Positions 1 to 6,452 are shown, counted from the first letter of the stretch. The stretch: DNA of 6,775 nt from Gemmatimonadota bacterium (GCA_030598525.1 JAUVPT010000089.1:1-6775), one strand, 5' to 3'. Made by a program: numbers and translations. The notes: generated by a model from the letters alone, not told the origin.

Positions 1-1
1 C

Positions 2-97
2 GGCGGCGGGACGGGCCTGCGGATGGAGGCGTTCGCCCGCCTGGCCGCGGGTGAGACGGCGCGACAGATTTTCGAGGCCCCCGGAGGCGACAGCTAG
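2..97 (+). CDS. C-terminal end of an unidentified plus-strand protein (partial)
   Basis: The frame opens at the window edge and ends with TAG at 95-97, giving 31 residues that begin GGGTGLRMEAF and end in APGGDS. Nearly every codon has G or C in the third position (28 of 31), as expected for a real gene in this GC-rich genome, and the stretch reads as a soluble helical C-terminus. It is the only plus-strand reading not lying opposite another gene. It converges on the second kinase, whose stop codon is at 138, leaving a 40-base gap in which I see no hairpin with a T tract. Too little is present to name a family, and I do not recognise it. Chance remains possible because the frame is so short. 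Confidence 0.5.
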   Translation, partial: GGGTGLRMEAFARLAAGETARQIFEAPGGDS

Positions 98-137
98 GGC
101 ATCGGCAACGAATCGTCGGCACGCCTGCGGCTCGACG

Positions 138-2480
138 TCACTCCAGCTGCCACGGCAGGTCGAGGCCGATGCGCTCCTGGAACTCTTCGAAGCGCGGATC
201 GTCCAGCACGTCCGGAGGAAAGCCCACGATCGGGTCGAACCCCGCCGCCACCACCCAGGCGTGGTGTGGCTCGTACGCCAGCCACCGGAAGGCATCGTCA
301 CTTTCTCCCAGCGCCGCGTACAGCACCGCGAGGCCAAAGGCGTCCAGGGAGGACTTCTCCTGGGCCTCCAGCTCTGCCGCTATCCGGCGCGCCTCATCTG
401 GGCGGTCCGCGCGGGCATACGTGGCCCCGGTGAGCCAGCGGGTGAAGGGATACAGCTCCCCCATCCGCTCGTGCATGGCGATCGCTTCTTCGTGCTGCCC
501 TTCCATCTGTAGGGCGGACCCGAGGACGAACAGGCCGAACACGCCGTCGGGATTCAGCTCGAGGGTTCGTCGGGCCTGCACTTTGGCCTTCTCGGTTTCC
601 CCGCCATACAGGTAACACCAGCCCAGCAGCGCCGACTGGAATGGCGTGAACGGGTCCAGCTCCTTGGCGAGCTCGTGTTCTACGACTGCTTCGTCGTACC
701 GTCCCAGCACCAGCAGCAGCCAGGCATAGTGGAAGTGGTTCATGGCGATGCTGGGGTTTAACTCGTTGGCGCGCCGGAAAGCCTCCTCCGCTCCTTCCCA
801 GTCCCAGTCAGCGTAGAACCGCACGTCGGCCAGGGCAGACCATGCTTCGGCCAGCGTCGAGTCGAGCCGCACGGCTCTCTCGGCAGCCGCGCGCGCCCGC
901 TGCCACGCGTCCGGCGAAGCGAACGGACCGTGGCCTACTGCGGAGTAGCCGAGCGCGAGACCCGCCCACGCCATGGCGTCCGCCGGGTTCCGGTCCGTCG
1001 CATCGTGCAGGTAGGCCAGACCCAGCCGGATGTCCTCCGGCGTGTCCTTGTTCAGGTGGTGCATCCCCCTCAGGTAAGCCTCGTAGGTGGCCGGATCGAT
1101 GGATCGTGTTCCGCCGAAACGGGCTTCCTCGGCCGGAGTCAACTCGACGTCGGCACTGCCCGCGATGGAGCGCGCCGCCTCGCCGTACATCGTGTACAGG
1201 CTGGAGATGACCTGATCGTACGAGCTCGACCACACCAGGTCTTCCTGGGGCTCCGCCTCGATCAGCTGGACATGGATACGCACCGTGTCTCCGAGCCGTG
1301 TCAACGAGGAGGCTACGACGCCCCGCACACCGAGCTCGTCAGCGATCTCCGGAATGGTCTTCTCCGTCTCTGCGTACTGCATGACGGAAGGCCTCGATAT
1401 CACGCGGAATCCTCCGATCGAGGCCAGTTGGTCGATCAGCGCCTGGTGCTGACCGGCGACGAAATACTCCTCCTCTCCGGTCAGGTTCTCGGGAGGCAGA
1501 ACCGCGAGGGGATACGGCCCGGCTGCCTCGAGCGGTGTGCCGCGCCCGAACATCCACCAGGCGGCGAGGGCAGCGAGGGCGACGATCGCCACGCCGGCCA
1601 GCGCACGGGCCCGGGCCTGCTTGTGGCGCGGCCTGAGCTTCTCCGCCGTCTCAGGATCCGCCAGTGCTCGCTCGAAGTCCCGCGCGGTGCTGTATCGATC
1701 CGCCGCTTGGAGAGCCATCGCCTTCGCGATCACACCCTCCACGTCTGCCGGCACGCTCCTGCGACGGGTTCGCAAGCTCGGAGTAGAGTCCGAGGCCTTG
1801 AGCGCCAGGATGGCCTGAGGCGTGGGCGCGTCGAACGGCGCGTCCCCGGCAAGCATCTCCCACAGCACACACCCAAGGGCGTAGACGTCCGCCCGCTCGT
1901 CCACCTCGCCGGCGCTGGCCTGCTCGGGGCTCATGTACTTCGGCGTACCGACTGCCATCCCCGTGGCTGTAGCGTCTTCCGGTCCCGCCACGCCCACGGC
2001 ACGTGCTATTCCGAAGTCCGAGATCACCGCGTGCCCCGCCTCGAACAGGATGTTCGACGGCTTGATATCACGGTGGATTACGCCCTTCTCGTGAGCGTAG
2101 CTCAGAGCGTCGGCCACGTCCCGCGCGATCCGCAGCGAGTCCTCCACCGGCAGCGCGCCTTCTCGCTCCAACCGGGCCTTCAGTGTCTCACCCTCCACGT
2201 ACGGCATCACGTAGTACAGCAGTCCGTCCGCTTCGCCGGAGTCGATCAGTGTGAGGATCCGTGGGTGGGTGAGACCCGCCACGATTTTGATCTCGCGCAG
2301 GAATCGCTCGTGTCCGACCGAGGCCGCCAACTCAGGGTGCAGAACCTTCAGCGCCACCTTCCGGTTGTGCTTCAGGTCCGTAGCGAGGAATACCGTGGCC
2401 ATGCCGCCCCGGCCGATCTCGCGCTCGAGCGTGTAATGGTCGGACAGGGACTCGCGGAGTCGCTCCAACGCATCGGGCAT
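138..2480 (-). CDS. Membrane-anchored Ser/Thr protein kinase with TolB-like and TPR sensor region (second of a tandem pair)
   Basis: A 780-residue Hanks-type (PknB-like) kinase that should transfer ATP phosphate to Ser/Thr of unknown targets. The kinase domain (about 16-275) has the glycine loop GRGGMATV at 23-30, Lys45 in VALK, the helix-C Glu63, HRDIKPSN with Asp138 and Asn143, DFG at 155-157, and GTPKYMSPEQ at 178-187. Activation-loop Thr171 and Thr173 precede the GTP motif at the spacing known for the phosphorylated pair in mycobacterial PknB. A basic stretch (283-292) leads into one membrane helix (about 293-311, ending AAWWMF), which places the kinase inside and the rest outside. Residues 322-445 resemble the TolB/FlgO-like region of TPR-bearing cyclases and kinases (AVLPPENLTG, FRVISRPSV). 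Residues 480-735 form TPR-type helices (ELNP, LGRYDEA, ELDP). A DDPRF motif lies near the C-terminus. The ATG start is supported by a GGGAG site 6 bases upstream and by alignment with the neighbouring paralogue. The signal sensed is unknown. Confidence 0.95.
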   Translation of the reverse strand: MPDALERLRESLSDHYTLEREIGRGGMATVFLATDLKHNRKVALKVLHPELAASVGHERFLREIKIVAGLTHPRILTLIDSGEADGLLYYVMPYVEGETLKARLEREGALPVEDSLRIARDVADALSYAHEKGVIHRDIKPSNILFEAGHAVISDFGIARAVGVAGPEDATATGMAVGTPKYMSPEQASAGEVDERADVYALGCVLWEMLAGDAPFDAPTPQAILALKASDSTPSLRTRRRSVPADVEGVIAKAMALQAADRYSTARDFERALADPETAEKLRPRHKQARARALAGVAIVALAALAAWWMFGRGTPLEAAGPYPLAVLPPENLTGEEEYFVAGQHQALIDQLASIGGFRVISRPSVMQYAETEKTIPEIADELGVRGVVASSLTRLGDTVRIHVQLIEAEPQEDLVWSSSYDQVISSLYTMYGEAARSIAGSADVELTPAEEARFGGTRSIDPATYEAYLRGMHHLNKDTPEDIRLGLAYLHDATDRNPADAMAWAGLALGYSAVGHGPFASPDAWQRARAAAERAVRLDSTLAEAWSALADVRFYADWDWEGAEEAFRRANELNPSIAMNHFHYAWLLLVLGRYDEAVVEHELAKELDPFTPFQSALLGWCYLYGGETEKAKVQARRTLELNPDGVFGLFVLGSALQMEGQHEEAIAMHERMGELYPFTRWLTGATYARADRPDEARRIAAELEAQEKSSLDAFGLAVLYAALGESDDAFRWLAYEPHHAWVVAAGFDPIVGFPPDVLDDPRFEEFQERIGLDLPWQLE
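1641..2420 (-). repeat. Duplicated kinase-domain segment, copy 2
   Basis: Codons 21-280 of the downstream kinase match 4106-4885 at a constant offset of 2465 bases with no insertion or deletion at protein level. By hand count 229 of 260 residues are identical. Identical DNA runs reach about 28 bases, for example starting at 2221, but synonymous differences are scattered throughout. The duplication is therefore not recent. The homology continues, weaker, through the rest of both genes. Confidence 0.85.
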
Positions 2481-2485
2481 GGCAG

Positions 2486-2496
2486 GCTCCCGGGAC
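2486..2496. repeat. 11-bp direct repeat, copy over the ribosome-binding site of the second kinase
   Basis: GCTCCCGGGAC here is identical to 2591-2601. It contains the 8-bp palindrome TCCCGGGA (2488-2495). Read on the minus strand, it overlaps the GGGAG Shine-Dalgarno sequence of the downstream kinase gene. Whether it has a function is inference. Confidence 0.6.
2487..2491 (-). promoter_or_regulatory. Ribosome-binding site of the second kinase gene
   Basis: Minus-strand GGGAG lies 6 bases before the ATG at 2480-2478, a normal Shine-Dalgarno spacing. It supports this start. The sequence is part of a self-complementary TCCCGGGA core, so access to it may depend on RNA folding. Confidence 0.7.
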
Positions 2497-2529
2497 GCGA
2501 GGTGAAGCGAGGGGTAAGAAGAAAGTTAA

Positions 2530-2559
2530 GATAGCGTTGACCGCTGCGCTATCGGTCAA
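2530..2559. repeat. Two interleaved 7-bp inverted repeats in the gap between the kinase genes
   Basis: The first dyad is GATAGCG (2530-2536) with CGCTATC (2547-2553). The second is TTGACCG (2537-2543) with CGGTCAA (2553-2559). Both are perfect, with loops of 10 and 9 bases. In minus-strand RNA they are alternative hairpins, since each one's loop holds an arm of the other. A broken T-rich stretch (TTAACTTTCTTCTT, 2529-2516) follows the GATAGCG hairpin, loosely like an intrinsic terminator or attenuator for the upstream kinase gene. A protein-binding operator is the other reading. The repeats are plain in the sequence, but their role is inferred. The TTGACC on the minus strand (2559-2554) also resembles a -35 box, but no good -10 follows at 16-18 bases. 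Confidence 0.55.
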
Positions 2560-2587
2560 GACGATGCGAGGCCTGCGGAACGGGGGA

Positions 2588-4945
2588 TCAGCTCCCGGGA
2601 CTTAGGTCTCGCCGGTTCGGCAGGTTCAATCGGTCCAGGAAGTCTTCGAACCTGGGGTCGTCCCGCGGCAGCTCGAGCACAGGATCGACGGCCCCCCAGG
2701 CGACCCAGGCGTGCGGCGGTTCGTACTCGAGCCAGCGAAACGAATCGTCGTTCTCGCCTAGACTCGCATACAGAACGGCGAGCCCGAAGGCCCCCATGGA
2801 GGACTGCTCTTCCGATTCCAGCTGCGCGGCGAGCCGCCGGGCGTCCTCCATGCGGCCCGCCTGGGCGTACGTACGCCCGAGGAGCCAGCGCCAGACGGGA
2901 TACAGTTCGGCCATCCGCTCGTGCGTGGCGATCGCCTCGTCGTACCGACCCTCGGCCGAGAACGCCGCTCCCAGTGTGGCCAGCCCGAACATGCCGTCGG
3001 GTTTGAGAGCCAGCCCCTTCCGGGCTTCCTCGATCGCCTTGTCCGTACGGCCCGGGTACAGGTACGCCCATCCGAGTATCGACGACATTTCCGATGTGAG
3101 GGGGTCCAGGTCCTGTCCAAGCTCGTGTATCTCGAGGGCCTCGTCCCAGCGCCCCACCAGGAGGAGGTACCACGCGTAGTGGAACTGATTCCAGGCAAGG
3201 CTCGGGTTCAGCTCGTCGGCCTTGAGGAAGGACTCTTCCGCTCCCGCCCAATCCCAATCGTAGTAGAGCTTGACGTCCGCCATAGCGGCATGGCCCTCGG
3301 CGAGCATGGAATCCAGCCCGATGGCCCTTTCGGCCGCGGCCCGCGCTCGTATCCAGGCATCCGGTGGAGCCGCCGGTCCGTGACCGACCAGGGCATAGCC
3401 GGTGGCCAGTCCCGCCCACGCCATGGCGTCGCCCGGATCGCGCTCCGTGGCCTCGTGCAGGTGGCCGAGTCCGGCCATGATCCCCTCGGGAGTGCCCTCG
3501 TTGATGAAGTACATTCCCCGCAGATACGACTCGTACGTTTCGGGACTCACGGGCCGGGTGCCCGCGAGCAGCGCCTCGTCATCCGGGCTGACCTCTACGT
3601 CGAGGGCCCCGGCGATGGCCCTGGCGACCTGGCCGTGCATCTCCAGCACGTTCTCCACGTCCCCGTCGTAACCCTCCGACCACACCTGGCGCTCCTCGGG
3701 CATGGCTTCGACGAGGTGGACTTCGACGTGCACGGCCTCACCATCCCGGGTGGCCGACGCCTCGATCAGGTAGTCCACCCCGAGCTCGCCGGCGATCTCT
3801 GGAATCGACATCTCGGAGTCCGCGTACCTCCGGACGGAGCTGCGGGAGATGACCCTGAATCCGCTCAGCTTCCCGAGCTGTCCGATGAGCGCATCCTGCA
3901 TACCTGCCACGAAGTAATCCTGCCCCGGATCGCCAGTCAGGTTCTCGATCGGGAGGACCGCCACCGAGACGAATCCCGCCGCGCCCGCCTCCGGAGTGCT
4001 CCGCGTGATCCACCAGGTCCCGACGAGGACGGCGACTGCAGCCGCTGCAATCGCCAGGGCCCGACCGCGAGACGCGGACCCGAAGCGTCGCCGCCGCTTC
4101 AGTTTCTCCGCCGTCTCCGGAGCCGTCAGTGCTCCCTCGAAGTCCCGCGCTGTCGGATACCTGTCCGCCGCCTGAATGGCCATCGCCTTCTCGATCACAC
4201 CCTCCACGTCCGGCGGAACACTTTTCCGCCTGACCCGCAGGCTCGGCGTCGAGTCCGACGACTTGAGCGCCAGGATCGCGTGCGGCGTCGGACCGTCGAA
4301 CGGCGCGTCCCCCGCGAGCATCTCCCACAGCACGCACCCCAGCGCGTACACGTCCGCCCGCCCGTCCACCTCCCCGGCACGGGCCTGCTCGGGACTCATG
4401 TACTTCGGCGTTCCCACTGTGAGACCCGCCAACGTCGCGTCGCCCTCGCCCGCCACGCCCACGGCGCGTGCCACACCGAAATCCGCGATCACTGCATGTC
4501 CCGCCTCGAACAGGATGTTCGACGGCTTGATGTCCCGGTGGATCACTCCCTTGTCGTGTGCGTACGCCAGCGCGTCCGCCACCTCCCGAGCGATCCGCAG
4601 CGACTCCTCCACCGGTAGCGCGCCTTCCCGCTCCAGCCGGCCCTTCAGCGTCTCGCCCTCGACGTACGGCATGACGTAGTACAGGAGTCCGTCCGCTTCG
4701 CCGGAGTCGATCAGGGTGAGGATGCGGGGGTGTGTGAGAGCCGCGACGATCTGGATCTCGCGCAGGAATCGCTCGTGGCCCACCGAAGCCGCCAGCTCCG
4801 GGTGCAGAACCTTGAGAGCCACCTGTCGATTGTGCTTCAGGTCCGTGGCCAGGTACACCGTCGCCATACCGCCGCGGCCAATTTCCTGCTCGATCGCGTA
4901 ACGGTCGGCAAGCGCACCACTCAGGCGAGAGAGTAGGTCAGACAC
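2588..4945 (-). CDS. Membrane-anchored Ser/Thr protein kinase with TolB-like and TPR sensor region (first of a tandem pair)
   Basis: A 785-residue paralogue of the kinase that follows it, with the same order of parts. The kinase domain (about 16-275) has GRGGMATV at 23-30, Lys45, Glu63, HRDIKPSN from His136 with Asp138 and Asn143, DFG at 155-157 and GTPKYMSPEQ at 178-187. All catalytic residues are present, so it should be active. In the activation loop Thr171 is kept, but the residue matching the neighbour's Thr173 is Ala, with a Thr at 176 instead. A strongly basic run (KLKRRRR from 281) precedes one membrane helix (about 296-313). The outer part has a TolB-like region (326-452; AVLPIENLTGD, FRVISRSSV), TPR-type repeats (485-740) and a DDPRF motif near the end. 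The start is GTG, chosen because GGAG lies 7 bases upstream and the N-terminus aligns with the paralogue. The next gene begins 107 bases after the TGA stop. Substrates and ligand are unknown. Confidence 0.95.
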   Translation of the reverse strand: MSDLLSRLSGALADRYAIEQEIGRGGMATVYLATDLKHNRQVALKVLHPELAASVGHERFLREIQIVAALTHPRILTLIDSGEADGLLYYVMPYVEGETLKGRLEREGALPVEESLRIAREVADALAYAHDKGVIHRDIKPSNILFEAGHAVIADFGVARAVGVAGEGDATLAGLTVGTPKYMSPEQARAGEVDGRADVYALGCVLWEMLAGDAPFDGPTPHAILALKSSDSTPSLRVRRKSVPPDVEGVIEKAMAIQAADRYPTARDFEGALTAPETAEKLKRRRRFGSASRGRALAIAAAAVAVLVGTWWITRSTPEAGAAGFVSVAVLPIENLTGDPGQDYFVAGMQDALIGQLGKLSGFRVISRSSVRRYADSEMSIPEIAGELGVDYLIEASATRDGEAVHVEVHLVEAMPEERQVWSEGYDGDVENVLEMHGQVARAIAGALDVEVSPDDEALLAGTRPVSPETYESYLRGMYFINEGTPEGIMAGLGHLHEATERDPGDAMAWAGLATGYALVGHGPAAPPDAWIRARAAAERAIGLDSMLAEGHAAMADVKLYYDWDWAGAEESFLKADELNPSLAWNQFHYAWYLLLVGRWDEALEIHELGQDLDPLTSEMSSILGWAYLYPGRTDKAIEEARKGLALKPDGMFGLATLGAAFSAEGRYDEAIATHERMAELYPVWRWLLGRTYAQAGRMEDARRLAAQLESEEQSSMGAFGLAVLYASLGENDDSFRWLEYEPPHAWVAWGAVDPVLELPRDDPRFEDFLDRLNLPNRRDLSPGS
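2591..2601. repeat. 11-bp direct repeat, copy at the end of the first kinase gene
   Basis: GCTCCCGGGAC is identical to 2486-2496 and lies 105 bases from it. On the minus strand it encodes the last residues (S-P-G-S) just before the TGA at 2590-2588. The palindromic core TCCCGGGA (2593-2600) can pair in RNA with the matching core over the next gene's ribosome-binding site. Confidence 0.6.
4106..4885 (-). repeat. Duplicated kinase-domain segment, copy 1
   Basis: This is the partner of 1641-2420 (codons 21-280 of the upstream kinase), aligning at a fixed 2465-base offset without gaps. It marks the best-conserved part of a tandem gene duplication. It is a place where unequal recombination or gene conversion could occur. 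Confidence 0.85.
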
Positions 4946-4952
4946 GTTATTT

Positions 4953-4956
4953 CTCC
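4953..4956 (-). promoter_or_regulatory. Ribosome-binding site of the first kinase gene
   Basis: Minus-strand GGAG (within GCGGAGAAATAAC) lies 7 bases before the GTG at 4945-4943. It decides the choice of this GTG as start, which also gives an N-terminus matching the paralogue. Confidence 0.75.
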
Positions 4957-4984
4957 GCTTGGGTACGACAGAAGCCTCAAGTTC

Positions 4985-5013
4985 AGTATAGAGGAATGGG
5001 CGCGGATAGCGAA
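4985..5013 (-). promoter_or_regulatory. Candidate promoter of the kinase pair
   Basis: Reading the minus strand, TATACT (4990-4985) matches the sigma-70 -10 consensus at five of six positions. A weak -35, TTCGCT (5013-5008), lies 17 bases upstream. The site is in the 70-base gap after the dehydrogenase stop codon and would give a leader of about 30 bases before the GTG. The -35 is poor, so a different sigma factor, an activator, or read-through from the upstream genes is possible. The -35 overlaps a CGCTATC heptamer that also occurs before the second kinase gene. Confidence 0.4.
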
Positions 5014-5015
5014 AG

Positions 5016-5984
5016 TCAGGAACGTGCGGTGACCGGCGTCAGGGGATCCTCTCCATCCAGCACCGCCCGGGCGTTCGCCGCCGCCAGGTCCCACATGGCC
5101 TGCCTGGCGTCCCGCGTCGCGCTACCCAGGTGAGGGAGGACGACGCAGTTTGAAAGATCCCTCAAATCAGCCGGGATCTCCGGTTCGTTCTCGAACACAT
5201 CGAGTCCCGCTGCCGCCAGGTGCCCGGAGCGAAGCACCCCCGCCAGCGCCTCCTGGTCCACGACCGCACCCCTCGCCGTGTTCACGAGGATCGAACCCGG
5301 CTTCATGGACGCCAGCCGCGCAGCATCCAGGAGTCCGCGAGTCTCAGCCGTGAGCGGCAGGTGCACGCTGACCACGTCCGCATCCGCCAGTAGCGCGTCG
5401 AGATTCTCGATCCGCCGGCCGTGAACGTCCGACTCCATGGTCGGAGACGCCGACCGGTTCCAGTAGACGATCTCCATTCCAAACGCGGACGCCCGGCGTG
5501 CCGTCGCCACGCCGATGCGGCCGGCCCCAAGGATGCCCAGCACCCTGCCCTGCAGACCCATGCCCATAAGCTGTGTCGGGTGCCAGCCGCTCCACTCGCC
5601 GCTGCGTGCCAGGTCGAGGCCCTCGCGCAACCGACGGGCGGCGGCGAGCAGCAGCCCAAGAGCGAGGTCCGCCGTGGCGTTCGTCAGGACATCGGGCGTG
5701 TTCGTGACCACGATGCCACGGCGCGCCGCGGCCGCCAGGTCGATGTTGTCGTAGCCGACGCCGTAGTTGGCCACCACGCGCAGGGACGGCAGCCCCGCTA
5801 ACTCGCCCTCGCCCACGCGCTGAGAGACCAGGGGAATGATCGCGTCTACGTCACCACGCGCCGGCAGCCCGGCGCCCGGCTGGTGAAACAGGGTCTCCCG
5901 ACCGCCGGGCCACTCGGGCTCAGGGCCCGACAGATCGTGCAGTTCTCCTGCGACGAGCACGAGACGATCAGATGAATCGGTCAT
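5016..5984 (-). CDS. D-2-hydroxyacid dehydrogenase, glyoxylate/hydroxypyruvate reductase type
   Basis: A 322-residue member of the NAD(P)-dependent D-isomer-specific 2-hydroxyacid dehydrogenases, cytoplasmic enzymes that interconvert 2-oxoacids and D-2-hydroxyacids. The N-terminal substrate-binding part carries the ANYGVGYDNID block (72-82). The Rossmann domain begins with LGILGAGRIG (149-158). The catalytic residues sit at the expected spacing: Arg238 in NTARG, Glu267 in FENEP and His285 in LPHLGSAT. The HLGSAT block and overall length favour glyoxylate or hydroxypyruvate reductase over phosphoglycerate dehydrogenase, and there is no C-terminal ACT domain. After the second Rossmann strand the sequence is YWNRS. 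An Arg there, rather than an acidic residue, suggests NADPH use (inference). The ATG follows the tadA stop by 15 bases with no strong ribosome-binding site, so coupled translation is likely. The exact substrate cannot be settled from sequence. Confidence 0.92.
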   Translation of the reverse strand: MTDSSDRLVLVAGELHDLSGPEPEWPGGRETLFHQPGAGLPARGDVDAIIPLVSQRVGEGELAGLPSLRVVANYGVGYDNIDLAAAARRGIVVTNTPDVLTNATADLALGLLLAAARRLREGLDLARSGEWSGWHPTQLMGMGLQGRVLGILGAGRIGVATARRASAFGMEIVYWNRSASPTMESDVHGRRIENLDALLADADVVSVHLPLTAETRGLLDAARLASMKPGSILVNTARGAVVDQEALAGVLRSGHLAAAGLDVFENEPEIPADLRDLSNCVVLPHLGSATRDARQAMWDLAAANARAVLDGEDPLTPVTARS

Positions 5985-5999
5985 CGGCCACGCGTCCGG

Positions 6000-6452
6000 T
6001 TATCGCCGGTCGGCGAAGAAGGTCTTGAGAAGGGCCGAGGCCTCGTCCGCCAGCACGCCCGAGACCAGCTCTACCCGGTGATTCAGCCTCTCGTCCTGCA
6101 CCAGGTTGCCCAGTGACCCGCACATCCCCGCCTTGGTGTCGCGCGCTCCGAACACGACTCGCTCGACCCGCGACAGGACGATGGCGCCTGCGCACATGGT
6201 GCAGGGCTCCAGCGTGACGTACAGGGTGTGGCCCTCGAGTCGCCAGTCGCCCTGGTGAGCTGCCGCGCGCCGGATGGCGAGGGTTTCCGCATGCGCCGTG
6301 GGATCCGCCAGCTCGCGCGTTCGGTTTCGCTCCCCGAACGGCATGCCGTCCGGCGCCACGACCACGGCCCCCACGGGCACCTCATCGTGATCGGCTGCCT
6401 CTCGGGCCATGGCCAGCGCCCGCTCCATCCAGCGGTGGTCGACGTCCGTCAC
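6000..6452 (-). CDS. tadA: tRNA-specific adenosine deaminase TadA
   Basis: A 150-residue zinc enzyme that deaminates adenosine-34 to inosine in the anticodon of tRNA-Arg(ACG), letting it read the CGU, CGC and CGA codons. The cytidine-deaminase-fold signatures are complete. HAE at 54-56 supplies the zinc ligand His54 and the proton-shuttling Glu56, and PCTMC at 83-87 supplies zinc ligands Cys84 and Cys87. The EVPVGAVVV strand (24-32), the ARDTKAG segment (103-109, matching the GARDxKAG type found in TadA) and the GSLGNLV block are typical of TadA and argue against other nucleoside deaminases. Length is normal. The start is GTG, overlapping the gltX stop by four bases (GTGA), so translation probably depends on gltX. 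Confidence 0.95.
   Translation of the reverse strand: MTDVDHRWMERALAMAREAADHDEVPVGAVVVAPDGMPFGERNRTRELADPTAHAETLAIRRAAAHQGDWRLEGHTLYVTLEPCTMCAGAIVLSRVERVVFGARDTKAGMCGSLGNLVQDERLNHRVELVSGVLADEASALLKTFFADRR
6449..6452 (-). other. GTGA start-stop overlap of gltX and tadA
   Basis: On the minus strand the tadA start GTG (6452-6450) and the gltX stop TGA (6451-6449) share the four bases GTGA. No strong Shine-Dalgarno precedes it. This arrangement is typical of termination-reinitiation coupling in one operon. Confidence 0.8.

Noticed and set aside
51..512. 153-codon plus-strand frame near the left edge
   Set aside because: It lies almost wholly opposite the C-terminal TPR region of the second kinase and has no recognisable domain.
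930..2534. 534-codon open frame on the plus strand opposite the second kinase
   Set aside because: It is in codon-aligned antisense register, where its stops would need TTA, CTA or TCA codons in the kinase gene, and these are rare at high GC. Its protein looks like no family, being Arg/His-rich, and the sense frame has a complete kinase with all motifs.
2516..2553. Confident intrinsic terminator after the first kinase gene
   Set aside because: The 7-bp stem has a large loop and the following tract is interrupted (TTAACTTTCTTCTT), so it is weaker than a typical terminator. It is kept only as an inverted repeat with a possible attenuator role.
2528..2559. Sigma-70 promoter for the second kinase (TTGACC with TATCTT)
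   Set aside because: The spacer would be 20 bases, and at 17-18 bases no -10-like sequence is present. Co-transcription from the first kinase is as likely.
2556..3419. 287-codon minus-strand frame overlapping the end of the first kinase
   Set aside because: It is a shifted-frame shadow of the TPR-coding region, of low complexity and rich in Gly and Arg. The kinase frame is intact across the whole stretch.
2921..4618. 565-codon open frame on the plus strand opposite the first kinase
   Set aside because: It is in the same antisense register as the frame opposite the paralogue, so the repeated occurrence comes from the shared codon bias of duplicated genes and is not evidence of a conserved antisense protein.
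1641..4885. Recent gene conversion between the kinase domains
   Set aside because: Identical DNA runs are short (about 28 bases at most by eye) and silent differences are spread through the region, which fits an old duplication under purifying selection.
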